From positions 1 to 64,000 of the forward strand of contig CAYNHF010000033.1 of NCBI GenBank assembly GCA_964397045.1: a DNA stretch of 64,000 bases, given 5' to 3'. The DNA comes from CAYNHF01 sp964397045 (GTDB taxonomy: Bacteria; Actinomycetota; Acidimicrobiia; Spongiisociales; UBA5794). Position 1 is the first letter of the stretch, and each line of letters begins with the position of its first letter. A program made the position numbers and the translations under genes. Shown in pieces: positions 25,444 to 33,453 of the stretch. Under the pieces are notes generated by a model. It saw only the letters and a program-made list of their open reading frames with translations, ran no database searches and was not told the origin of the DNA.

Positions 25444-26159
25444 CGCTTGCAGCCAGACTCGGCGTAGGTGATCGAGCCCTGGTTGCCTTCGTCGGCGCAG
25501 GCGGCAAGTCGACGTTGCTCCTCTCGTTGGGGCACGAACTGAGGACGGCGGGACGCCGGGTGGTGTTGAGCACCACCACCAAGATGGGCGCAGACCAGAT
25601 CCCGGAGTGGGCCGTTCCCGTGGGCGACACTGCACGGGTCAGATCAACTCTCGCCGCCGGAAAAACCCCGTTTCTCGTCGGCGCCATCAGCCCCACCAAG
25701 ATCGCAGGCGTCAAGCCGGAAATGATCGACGAGATCTCCACATGGGACGTGGAGTACGTTCTGGTCGAGGCGGATGGAGCCCGCGGCAGGCGGATCAAGA
25801 CGCCTGCACCCCACGAACCGGTGATTCCGGACAGCGTGACGAGAGTCGTCGTGGTCGTGAGTATGGACGCCATCGGCTGCAGCATCGCTGATGTCGCACA
25901 TCGGCCGGAACGTGTGGCCGCCTTACTCGGCTGTGGGGTGGATCACATGCTCACGCCGGCGAACGTCGTCGATGTGGTCGCCAACCCCGAGGGGGGCCTG
26001 GCACGCATCCCGAATTCGGCCCGCGTCACGGTTGCTCTCACTTCTGTTGCGATCGAGACCAAGACTGAAGCCGCAGAGCGCACAGTGGGCCTCCTTCGCG
26101 CCACGGGCCGCATCGACCGGGTCACCATCGTTCCCGACCTGCGCCCGGGTTTCACCTAA
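25440..26159 (+). CDS. yqeC: selenium-dependent hydroxylase accessory protein YqeC
   Basis: This encodes 239 residues from a GTG overlapping yqeB by 4 bases. A P-loop GAGGKST lies at residues 20-26, followed by VVLSTTTKMG and VLVEADGARGRRIKTPAPHEPVIP, the signature of the YqeC family. It is a probable nucleotide-binding factor of the selenium-dependent molybdenum hydroxylase system. It is the last gene of the operon that starts at 20187; the downstream gene is on the other strand. Confidence 0.88.
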   Translation: MTLAARLGVGDRALVAFVGAGGKSTLLLSLGHELRTAGRRVVLSTTTKMGADQIPEWAVPVGDTARVRSTLAAGKTPFLVGAISPTKIAGVKPEMIDEISTWDVEYVLVEADGARGRRIKTPAPHEPVIPDSVTRVVVVVSMDAIGCSIADVAHRPERVAALLGCGVDHMLTPANVVDVVANPEGGLARIPNSARVTVALTSVAIETKTEAAERTVGLLRATGRIDRVTIVPDLRPGFT

Positions 26160-26180
26160 GACACCTTGCGGCTGGACGAG

Positions 26181-26696
26181 TCAGTCCAACCACCCCAGCC
26201 ATGCGATGATCTCGTCCGCCGTTTCTCGGAGGGGTCGATCATTCGACACGACCGCGTCTTCCAGCCCGACTCCGGTCGATCGGTCGATCCACTTCTTGGC
26301 GCGGCGGAGGTCGGCTTGGCGGTCCGTCTCGGCGTCGTGGGTAAGTCGGTCGGCGATGACTTCGAGCGGCGTCTCGAGCCGCACCACCTGGAGCGGGGCC
26401 CGCACCACAGACGCAATCGACGCCAGCAGATCCCGGTTCTCGACGGCCAATGCCATGACCAGGTGATCTACCCCGGCGGCCCTGTAGTTGCCGGTGATGG
26501 CTTCGAGGTTCTGCAGCAGGAGCCGGACCGCTTGTCCTTCCCCGCCACCTGCATCGAACCACCACAGCCAATCGAGATCGAGCGCTCCGTACCGCATAGC
26601 ACGGGCTTCGAGAATCCCGGCGATCTCGCTGACAACCGCCGACTTGCCGGACCCGAAGACCCCGGTGATCAAGCCGACTCGAGGCGACGACGTCAT
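26181..26696 (-). CDS. P-loop kinase-like protein
   Basis: This encodes 171 residues from the ATG at 26696. It has Walker A GVFGSGKS (about 12-19), a following LDLDWLWW segment and a lid region DAETDRQADLRRAKKWID, the plan of adenylylsulfate-kinase/shikimate-kinase-like small-molecule kinases. The substrate is unknown. The same frame stays open far upstream into the neighbouring nucleotidyltransferase, but that continuity results from a frameshift there and does not indicate a fusion. It converges on the molybdenum hydroxylase operon. Confidence 0.75.
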   Translation of the reverse strand: MTSSPRVGLITGVFGSGKSAVVSEIAGILEARAMRYGALDLDWLWWFDAGGGEGQAVRLLLQNLEAITGNYRAAGVDHLVMALAVENRDLLASIASVVRAPLQVVRLETPLEVIADRLTHDAETDRQADLRRAKKWIDRSTGVGLEDAVVSNDRPLRETADEIIAWLGWLD

Positions 26697-26745
26697 GTGG
26701 CCGATCCTCCGTCGCGGTACCAGCCTGCGAGAACGCGACGATCGA

Positions 26746-27350
26746 TCACAGGGCGGCCATCTCGGCGAGCCAGGGGTTGCCGGGTTCAGCGCGCTGGAGT
26801 TCCCGGCGGAGCCACCCGAGCCGGGACTCAGACAACACCGGCAGTACTGCATCGAAGTCCTGATCGTCCCTGGACGATGATTCTTGGCCTTGTAGAGGAT
26901 CTGAATCTCGGGAGCAAGCAAGGGGGTGCTTGAGTTCGCCCCACACAACGCATCTACGAGCGGAACCACCACGGCGCGATCCCGGCGGCCGACCCAGCGC
27001 TCACCGTCCGATTCGTTCAGCATCAGCTGAGGCGACCAGGGACCGCCGGGAGGCCGGCACCAGATGTCGTGGATGCCGAAGGTCAGACGTTCGCCCGATT
27101 CCCACCGACGCAGCGTGCCTGGTAGATCCGCGGCCCACAGCTCCCATCCGCTTGGGACACTTGTTGCTTCATGCTGCTCGCGCCGCAGCAGCCCGACGTC
27201 GATGTCATCGTGAGGACGCGTCTGGTGCCCGAGGTAGAGATCAATCGCCCAACCGCCCGCGATCCACCAGGTGAGACCCGAACCGGCAAGAAGGCTCGAT
27301 ACCTCGTCTGGCGACAGCGGCTCCGAGACCTCACTCGACGAATCCTCCAT
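26746..27350 (-). pseudogene. nucleotidyltransferase-like gene broken by a frameshift
   Basis: The first part (from the ATG at 27350) encodes WWIAGGWAIDLYLG and RPHDDIDVGLLRRE, the metal-binding core of aminoglycoside nucleotidyltransferase-like enzymes, and continues to PEIQILYKAKNHRP. The family continuation (a DxxDF segment, then WL...) is found in a different frame: DDQDFDAVLPVLSESRLGWL to the stop at 26746. Joining them needs one base restored near 26868-26873. It is either a recent pseudogene or a sequencing error in a real gene of about 200 codons. Confidence 0.75.
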
Positions 27351-27393
27351 CCCGAAAGCGTATCCGAGCCCTCCCCCAAGAGGTGAGGGGTCG

Positions 27394-27445
27394 CCGTTCT
27401 TGCGTCCCCTGCCCGGCTCTCCACCGCGAACGTACACAAGAACGG
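27394..27445. repeat. palindromic intergenic repeat, copy 1
   Basis: CCGTTCTTGCGT and ACACAAGAACGG form an inverted repeat (one mismatch) around a loop of about 28 bases. It lies between the flavin-reductase-like gene and the nucleotidyltransferase remnant. The arms, the CCCCTG beside the left arm and the GGGnAGG after the right arm recur at 36027-36076. Confidence 0.6.
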
Positions 27446-27458
27446 GGAGGTCCCGGGA

Positions 27459-27983
27459 CTACGAGAGCGCGCGGTAAGCGCCGCGATACCAGACGAGCGG
27501 GTCGTCTGTGTCTTCCAGCGTGATGGAATCGACCGCCGCGGTCACCAGAACCGAGTACGAGGCATCCTCCAACGAGATCACCTGAGCACGCAGCCGATTC
27601 TGGAAATCGCTGAGTTCCGGCCCGTAGTCGGTTGCTTCCACCTCCAGCCCCGCGAACACTCCCCCGGGTTGTGGCCGCAGACCTGCGAAGACATCCGCCG
27701 TCTCACGATGACGCTGGGAGCCGACGTGGACGACGAACCGGTCTGTTGATTCGATGGCGAAGAAGACATCGGTCGTAGGCCCGACGAGAAGGTAGACCAT
27801 GGCCGGTTCGCCCTCAGCAATCATGATCGAAGCCACGGTGAGTCCCGCGGCTTCGGTCTCAGCACCAGAGGTCACGATCGTCACCGGCGCGGCCAGACGG
27901 CCCCGAAATCGTCGCACCGGATCACGTTCCTCGGCTGGCGTCCGAAACGGATGTTCCTCGTGAATCCCACCCTGATCAGTCAT
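27459..27983 (-). CDS. flavin reductase-like FMN-binding protein
   Basis: This encodes 174 residues from the ATG at 27983, which has GGAGGTG upstream. It is a split-barrel flavin-binding domain of the HpaC/flavin reductase type: PVTIVTSGAETEAAGLTVASIMIAEGEPAMVYLL, then DRFVVHVGS and a C-terminal VDSITLEDTDDPLVWYRGAYRAL. Such proteins reduce FMN with NAD(P)H for a partner monooxygenase or bind flavin for their own chemistry. No partner is adjacent. It overlaps the upstream small gene by eight bases. Confidence 0.82.
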   Translation of the reverse strand: MTDQGGIHEEHPFRTPAEERDPVRRFRGRLAAPVTIVTSGAETEAAGLTVASIMIAEGEPAMVYLLVGPTTDVFFAIESTDRFVVHVGSQRHRETADVFAGLRPQPGGVFAGLEVEATDYGPELSDFQNRLRAQVISLEDASYSVLVTAAVDSITLEDTDDPLVWYRGAYRALS

Positions 27984-28257
27984 TGCGCACCTCCGCGACC
28001 AAGAATCCCAACGGCCCAGCACCTACCGCCTTCGCCACAGCATCCCAGCCCTCGGCTTCGACCGAACCGCCCTCCGCGATCTGAGCAGCGGCGCCACCGA
28101 CGGCGCCCGGCAGTTCGGCATACAGCCCGGTCTGATCGAGGTTGGCGGCCCTCGCGGCGTTGGAGGCGGCTCGATCGGCGTCGCCGTCACCAAGGGCGCG
28201 AATCGCGCGTTCGGCCGCGGTCAGCGCGTTTCGCTGGCTCTGGCCATCGAAGGACAC
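27976..28257 (-). CDS. small alanine-rich hypothetical protein
   Basis: This encodes 93 residues from a GTG at 28257 with GAGAGGA upstream. It is alanine-rich and helical (LTAAERAIRALGDGDADRAASNAARAANLDQ), possibly one TPR-like hairpin. No known family is recognised. Its stop lies inside the start region of the flavin-reductase-like gene, so the two are co-translated. Codon use is coding-like. Confidence 0.6.
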   Translation of the reverse strand: MSFDGQSQRNALTAAERAIRALGDGDADRAASNAARAANLDQTGLYAELPGAVGGAAAQIAEGGSVEAEGWDAVAKAVGAGPLGFLVAEVRND

Positions 28258-28334
28258 GTGGTTCCTCTCCTCACTCCGCTCGGTGCCTTCGATATCCTGG
28301 CAGACCCGGGACCGCGCCACGACGGTGATGCTCT

Positions 28335-29072
28335 TCACGTCGTGACCAGGCGAACGGCCGCAACCACGGCGGCCACGACAAGCACCCACCGCACCCAATT
28401 GGCCCCCTTAGCGATCGCCATCTGCGAGGCGATCCAGGCCCCGGTCATCTGCCCGATGGCCAGGACCACGCCTACCGACAGGTCGACTTGCGCAGCGGAT
28501 ACGAAGAACAACAACGCAACAGGGGTGTAGAGCGCGATCAGCACCACCTTGGCAGCATTGCCGTTCACCAGATTCAATCCACCCCCCAGCACCAGGCCCG
28601 CCAACAGCAGGAACCCGACCCCGGCTTGGACGAACCCACCGTAGAAACCGATCCCCAGGAAGGCGAGGAACCGCCAAGGCTCGGCCAGGGACGCATCTCG
28701 CTCCTCAACCCAACGCGCCGGCCGGAAGACGACGGATGCTGCCACCAACAGCAGTACCCCGGCAAACACCTTGCGCATCACGTCGGGATCGGTCTTCGTT
28801 GCGACCCATGCCCCCAGTCCGGCACCGACCACCGTCGGAATGATGAGAGGAACCACCCGCTGCCACGGAATCGCTTTGCCCCGCTGGAACCCGGCGATGG
28901 CAGACAGGTTCGCTGCCATGACCGCGATCCGATTGGTGCCGTTCGCAACGCTGATCCCCACCATCTCATTGAGAATCGGAATCGTGATCGCGGAACCGCC
29001 GCCCGCCAGGGTGTTGATGAATCCTGCCGCACCCCCGCCGACGATGAGCAGCAGCGCCTCGGCAGGGGTCAT
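28335..29072 (-). CDS. TauE/SafE-family (TSUP) membrane exporter
   Basis: This encodes 245 residues with about eight hydrophobic segments. The family motifs are present near the start, GGGAAGFINTLAGGGSAITIPIL, and in the second half, GFYGGFVQAGVGFLLLAGLVLGGGLN. TSUP proteins export sulfite, sulfoacetate or other small organic anions across the cytoplasmic membrane. The substrate cannot be told. The gene stands between pabBC and the small hypothetical gene on the same strand. Confidence 0.9.
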   Translation of the reverse strand: MTPAEALLLIVGGGAAGFINTLAGGGSAITIPILNEMVGISVANGTNRIAVMAANLSAIAGFQRGKAIPWQRVVPLIIPTVVGAGLGAWVATKTDPDVMRKVFAGVLLLVAASVVFRPARWVEERDASLAEPWRFLAFLGIGFYGGFVQAGVGFLLLAGLVLGGGLNLVNGNAAKVVLIALYTPVALLFFVSAAQVDLSVGVVLAIGQMTGAWIASQMAIAKGANWVRWVLVVAAVVAAVRLVTT

Positions 29073-29183
29073 CGGCCGAAAGCGACCGAGACGAGGCCAG
29101 GCGGGTAGTCGATGCAGGCCGACTCCCCTCTCACGGAAAGTGCCATTCGACGCACGAGGTACTGGGGAGAGGCCGACATCGGC

Positions 29184-29212
29184 GGCAGGCTACCTGATGT
29201 AATCCGCCTGCC
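29184..29212 (-). terminator. possible terminator hairpin after pabBC
   Basis: GGCAGGC and GCCTGCC form a 7-bp stem with a 15-base loop, 30 bases after the pabBC stop on the minus strand. There is no clear T run, so the assignment is weak. Confidence 0.35.
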
Positions 29213-29241
29213 CTGCCCGCTCGGGGAGGCGGTGGTTCACC

Positions 29242-31038
29242 TCACCCGAGGAATCGCGCCCGGCACCAGCCACGGACGCTGTTGAACAAGCCGACCTCCT
29301 CGGAGGCCACCAGCTCGTCTCTTTCGATCGGGCCCTCGACCAGCACACCCTCAGCCAGCAGATACCTCCGGTACACCCCACCGAGCAGCCCATCGTCCAG
29401 CGGCGGCGTGACCCAGACCCCGTCGCGACGTACTGCGACGTTCGCGATCGAAGACTCGGTGACGCACCGGGATTCGTTCACGAGAATGACGTCGTCCGCC
29501 GAGGGATATCGCTTCATGCGTCTGGCATACGGATCGCGGTTCGTCGTCTTGTGGAACAGGAACACGTTCTTGGAAGAGACCGGCTCGGCGGCGATCGCCA
29601 CCCGCACCTCGGGTCCCGCTTCGAAGTCTGCCGCGAAGGGATAGCTGATCTCGCTGGCCTCAGCCGCGATCTCCCCGTCGCGATCGAGGGTGAGGCGCAC
29701 CCGGCTGGCAGAGTCGGCATCGGAGATTGCGGCTTCGAGCGCGGCATCCACGCCAGCGGGATCGCACGGATACCCGAAGTAGTCGGCAGATTGCGCCAGG
29801 CGTTCCAGGTGTTCCTGGTGCCACCAGTATCCACGATCGGGGTCCCATCGCATGGTTTCGACCAGTTGGAACGGGGGGCGACGCTCAATGAGCAGTTGCG
29901 CCTTGAGACGAGCCTCTTCATATTCCCCTTCCGGCGATGAATCCCAGGTCACGGCGCCGCCGACACCGTAACGAGCCAGACCCTCCTCCGCATCGATGGT
30001 CACGGTGCGAATCGCGACATTGAATTCAGCCCTGGCCTGCCCACCCTTCGAAGGGCCCACATAGCCCACTGCGCCGCAGTAGACACCTCGTGGCGAGGCC
30101 TCGAGATCTGCGATCAGCTCCATGGTCCGCACCTTGGGTGCGCCCGTCACCGAGCCCGAAGGAAACAACGCGGCGAAGACGTCGTAGAGCCGAACTGAGG
30201 GGTCAACGAGTCCGGTGATGTCAGACGTGAGCTGCCACAGGGTCTCGTACCGCTCGGCGACGAGGAGCGACTCGACCTCGACCGACCCGAAAGTCGCGAT
30301 CCGGCCGAGGTCGTTGCGAAGCAGATCCACGATCATCAGATTCTCGGCTCGGTCCTTCTCCGACTCGCGAAGCCGGGCAGCGAGCGCCGCATCCTCTGCC
30401 GGCCACCGGCCGCGGCGAATGGTCCCTTTCATCGGGCGCAGGTCGATACGACCGTCTGCCAGCCGGAAGAACCGCTCCGGAGATGCGCTCAAGACCTGGT
30501 ACCGGCCGGTATCGATGTGGACTCCGTACGCCCCTCGCTGGGCAAGCACCAGATCGCGATATAACTCGGCAACTTCGCCGGAGACGGCGGCACCCAGCGA
30601 AAACGTCAGGTTCACCTGGTAGGTGTCGCCGGCGCCAATATGAGCGTGAATCGTTTCGACCGCCGCGGCATAGTCGCCTGGAGTGACTTCGGGAGTCCAA
30701 CCACTGACGTTGTAAGGGGCGGGGAAGATCGACCGTGGAACGTATGGCTCGACTGCTGCCGTGTCACCAAACAGGCCGAACCAGAGGACCGGCATGTCGG
30801 CAAACCCGTCCTCCGCGCCGGGTTCGATCACCCGGAGAACAGAGTCGAAAGCGGGCGCCGCTTCGTAGGCGACGTAGCCGGCAGCCCACAGACCGTCACC
30901 GACCGCACGATTGATCTCTGAAAAAGCGGCTTCGACCTCTCGATGGGTACGGGCCACGACGACGCCGCGGGGATCGACGAATTCGAACGAACGAGCGTAA
31001 CCCAGCGTCAGGTCATCGAGTCGCACTCGTGGAGGCAT
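29242..31038 (-). CDS. pabBC: aminodeoxychorismate synthase (PabB) fused to aminodeoxychorismate lyase (PabC)
   Basis: This encodes 598 residues. The N-terminal two thirds are a chorismate-binding PabB: PMKGTIRRG, IVDLLRNDLGRI, FPSGSVTGAPKVRTMELI and GLARYGVGGAVTWDSSPEGEYEE. The rest (from about FQLVETMRWDPDRGYWWHQEHLERL) is a class IV aminotransferase-type PabC with a lysine in FHKTTNR and with VNESRCVTESSIAN. Together they turn chorismate into 4-aminobenzoate for folate, given ammonia from a separate PabA glutaminase. The ATG at 31038 is preferred over an overlapping GTG. It lies 19 bases after ftsK. Confidence 0.93.
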   Translation of the reverse strand: MPPRVRLDDLTLGYARSFEFVDPRGVVVARTHREVEAAFSEINRAVGDGLWAAGYVAYEAAPAFDSVLRVIEPGAEDGFADMPVLWFGLFGDTAAVEPYVPRSIFPAPYNVSGWTPEVTPGDYAAAVETIHAHIGAGDTYQVNLTFSLGAAVSGEVAELYRDLVLAQRGAYGVHIDTGRYQVLSASPERFFRLADGRIDLRPMKGTIRRGRWPAEDAALAARLRESEKDRAENLMIVDLLRNDLGRIATFGSVEVESLLVAERYETLWQLTSDITGLVDPSVRLYDVFAALFPSGSVTGAPKVRTMELIADLEASPRGVYCGAVGYVGPSKGGQARAEFNVAIRTVTIDAEEGLARYGVGGAVTWDSSPEGEYEEARLKAQLLIERRPPFQLVETMRWDPDRGYWWHQEHLERLAQSADYFGYPCDPAGVDAALEAAISDADSASRVRLTLDRDGEIAAEASEISYPFAADFEAGPEVRVAIAAEPVSSKNVFLFHKTTNRDPYARRMKRYPSADDVILVNESRCVTESSIANVAVRRDGVWVTPPLDDGLLGGVYRRYLLAEGVLVEGPIERDELVASEEVGLFNSVRGWCRARFLG

Positions 31039-31056
31039 CACCCCCCAGGGTACGCA

Positions 31057-33294
31057 TCAGGAGACCGGTGTGATCACAACCTCATCGAGTTCTTCGCGGC
31101 TCACCAGTACCTCGCGCGCTTTGGAGCCCTCAGACGGACCCACGATCCCGCGCCGCTCCATGATGTCCATCACCCTGCCGGCGCGGGCGAACCCGATCCG
31201 CAGCTTCCGTTGCAGCATCGAGGTTGAGCCGAGTTGCGACTGCACGACCAGTTCGATCGCCTGCTGCATGATCTCCGGATCCTCGCCTTCGAACTCGTCC
31301 TCGGATGCAGCCGCTTGCTGCGCAACCTCGAACACCTCTTTGTCGCGGTACTGCGCGGCCCGTTGTTCCCGCGTCCAGTCGACCACCGCATGGATCTCCC
31401 GCTCGGCAACGAATGCGCCCTGGATCCGCTCCGGCTTCGGGTCGCGCGCGGTCACCACCAGCATGTCCCCCAATCCGACCAACTTCTCCGCCCCTACGGA
31501 ATCGATGATGACCCTGGAGTCGGTCTGTGACGCCACCGAGAAGGCAAGCCGGGATGGCACGTTGGCCTTGATGACGCCCGTGATCACATTGACGGACGGT
31601 CGCTGGGTGGCGAGCACGAGGTGAATCCCGACCGCACGAGCCATCTGTGCGATGCGCACAATCGAATCCTCGACAGCCCGGCCCGCCACCATCATGAGGT
31701 CGTTGAGCTCATCGACGATGATGACGATGTACGGGAAGCGATCAAACCCCTCCTCGTCGAGCGCTCCGACGTCGAGCTTCTCGCGATAGGAGATGATGTC
31801 GCGCACCCCCGCATCTGCCACCAGGTCGTACCGCCGGTCCATCTCCGCGACGGCCCACTGCAGGGCTTCAGATGCCTTCTTCGGATTGGTGATCACCCTC
31901 GTCAGCAGATGGGGTACGTCGTTGTATTGGCCGAGCTCGACCCGCTTTGGGTCGACAAGTATCAGGCGGACCTCTTCAGGTGTCGCCCGCATCAGGATCG
32001 AGGTCACCAGCGAGTTGATGCACGACGACTTACCGGCACCGGTGGCTCCGGCGATGATGACGTGGGGCAGTTCGTGGAGAGTGAGCATGCGAGGTGCCCC
32101 GGAGATGTCCTTGCCGAGGGCGACCCGCAGCGGGTCGGGATCGGCCGCTGCCTCCGGTGTCGCCAGAATGTCTCCCAGCGTGACGAGCTCGCGAGTGCGG
32201 TTCGGGACCTCGATGCCGATGGCGCTCTTGCCGGGAATCGGCGCCAGGATCCTGACATCTGCCGACGCCAGGGCATATGCGATGTCGCTCGACAGCCCGG
32301 TCACCCGCGAGACCTTCACGCCGGGAGCGAGTTCGATCTCGTAGCGAGTGACGGTGGGTCCCGGAACGATCTTGGTGAGGCGTGCGTCGACCCCGTGCTG
32401 GTGGAGTGCAGCTTCCAGCTCGGCTGCGGTTTGTTCGAGCGTCCGCCGGTTGTGACCGCCGTTCTGCGAGAGCGACAGCAATTCGAGCGGAGGCAGGCCG
32501 TATTCGGTGCCGACGGGGCTCGCGGTCTTCGGCTTCGACGCCGGGGCGGGCTTGGACTTCTTCGGAGAGCGCTTCGCGCTCGGCTGGTTGGGTGGCGCCT
32601 GCTTGGGAGGTGCCACCGAACGCTGCATCGCGGGCGCCCGCCGCTCCACCACGCGCACGCCGCGCGGGTTCTTGACGGTTCGAATCAGCCACAGGCTCAA
32701 AGTGCGCAGCGAAAGCCACACGTCGCGGATGGTCGCTTTGGTGACGAGGAGTGCTCCGAGACCGGTGATCGCCAGCAGCACGAGGAATGCTCCCCAAAAC
32801 CCGATCAAGCGCCGGGCGGGAAACGCCAGCAGCGAGCCGGCTGCTCCGCCTCGGGCAACGACCTGGTCCACGTTCTCGGCGAGCGACACGGTCCCGGTCA
32901 TCAGGTGGAACAGCGCCATGGAACCGAAGAAGAGCGTGAGCAGGCCGACGGCGAGGCGCCCGTAATCCGCCCGCGGCATGGTGCCGACCATGGCGATGCC
33001 GATGATGATGAGGACCATCGGCACGAAGTAGGCCCAGATGCCGAACAGGAAGGTGAGACCGTTGACCGCCCACCTACCGACCGGGCCTGCGAGGCCCACA
33101 AACGCCAGCGTGAGAAGGATCGCCACCACAATCAGCAGCAACCCCCAGACGTCATCGGTCTGACGTCCAAGCCTGCTGCGGAGCCGGATCTTCAACGCCT
33201 TGAGCGCCTCGACGATGCTGGTTCGGCTCTTCTGCTTCGTTTTCTTGGCTCCCGACCGCCCTTTAGCCCCACGGGACTTGGTCCGGGTTCCCAC
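31057..33294 (-). CDS. ftsK: DNA translocase FtsK/SpoIIIE
   Basis: This encodes 745 residues. A basic N-terminus, four or five membrane helices, a proline- and lysine-rich linker (PPKQAPPNQPSAKRSPKKSKP), and then the RecA-like motor. The motor has Walker A IAGATGAGKSS and Walker B VIIVDELNDLMM, and a C-terminal winged gamma domain (LGSTSMLQRKLRIGFARAGRVMD) reads KOPS-type sites. It pumps chromosome DNA through the division septum. The GTG at 33294 gives a normal basic N-terminus; upstream in-frame sequence lacks family character. Confidence 0.95.
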   Translation of the reverse strand: MGTRTKSRGAKGRSGAKKTKQKSRTSIVEALKALKIRLRSRLGRQTDDVWGLLLIVVAILLTLAFVGLAGPVGRWAVNGLTFLFGIWAYFVPMVLIIIGIAMVGTMPRADYGRLAVGLLTLFFGSMALFHLMTGTVSLAENVDQVVARGGAAGSLLAFPARRLIGFWGAFLVLLAITGLGALLVTKATIRDVWLSLRTLSLWLIRTVKNPRGVRVVERRAPAMQRSVAPPKQAPPNQPSAKRSPKKSKPAPASKPKTASPVGTEYGLPPLELLSLSQNGGHNRRTLEQTAAELEAALHQHGVDARLTKIVPGPTVTRYEIELAPGVKVSRVTGLSSDIAYALASADVRILAPIPGKSAIGIEVPNRTRELVTLGDILATPEAAADPDPLRVALGKDISGAPRMLTLHELPHVIIAGATGAGKSSCINSLVTSILMRATPEEVRLILVDPKRVELGQYNDVPHLLTRVITNPKKASEALQWAVAEMDRRYDLVADAGVRDIISYREKLDVGALDEEGFDRFPYIVIIVDELNDLMMVAGRAVEDSIVRIAQMARAVGIHLVLATQRPSVNVITGVIKANVPSRLAFSVASQTDSRVIIDSVGAEKLVGLGDMLVVTARDPKPERIQGAFVAEREIHAVVDWTREQRAAQYRDKEVFEVAQQAAASEDEFEGEDPEIMQQAIELVVQSQLGSTSMLQRKLRIGFARAGRVMDIMERRGIVGPSEGSKAREVLVSREELDEVVITPVS

Positions 33295-33361
33295 GAAGCG
33301 GACGATACACGGCGCCGTGGCCTGCGCAAACAACCCAGCGCGCGATCTCACGCGCGGAGAG

Positions 33362-33375
33362 TTACACTGGTGTAA
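33362..33375. promoter_or_regulatory. palindrome upstream of ftsK
   Basis: TTACACTGGTGTAA is a nearly perfect 14-bp palindrome about 68 bases before the ftsK start, in the 159-base gap to rnj. Its size suits a dimeric repressor. I cannot assign the regulator. Confidence 0.35.
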
Positions 33376-33453
33376 TTCTCCGCCTGCGTGACCCCATGGA
33401 CACCGGTCTCCGACACCGATCAACGGCCATCAGCGGACTGTGACCGGACCCGA

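Noticed and set aside
26181..27437. Single 418-codon nucleotidyltransferase-kinase fusion
   Set aside because: The middle 50 residues are nonsense (arginine/serine-rich), while the true nucleotidyltransferase C-terminus is in another frame; two separate genes with a frameshift explain it better.
31621..33375. Plus-strand frame of 584 codons opposite ftsK
   Set aside because: It is antisense to conserved FtsK motifs, and its sequence is low-complexity and charged.
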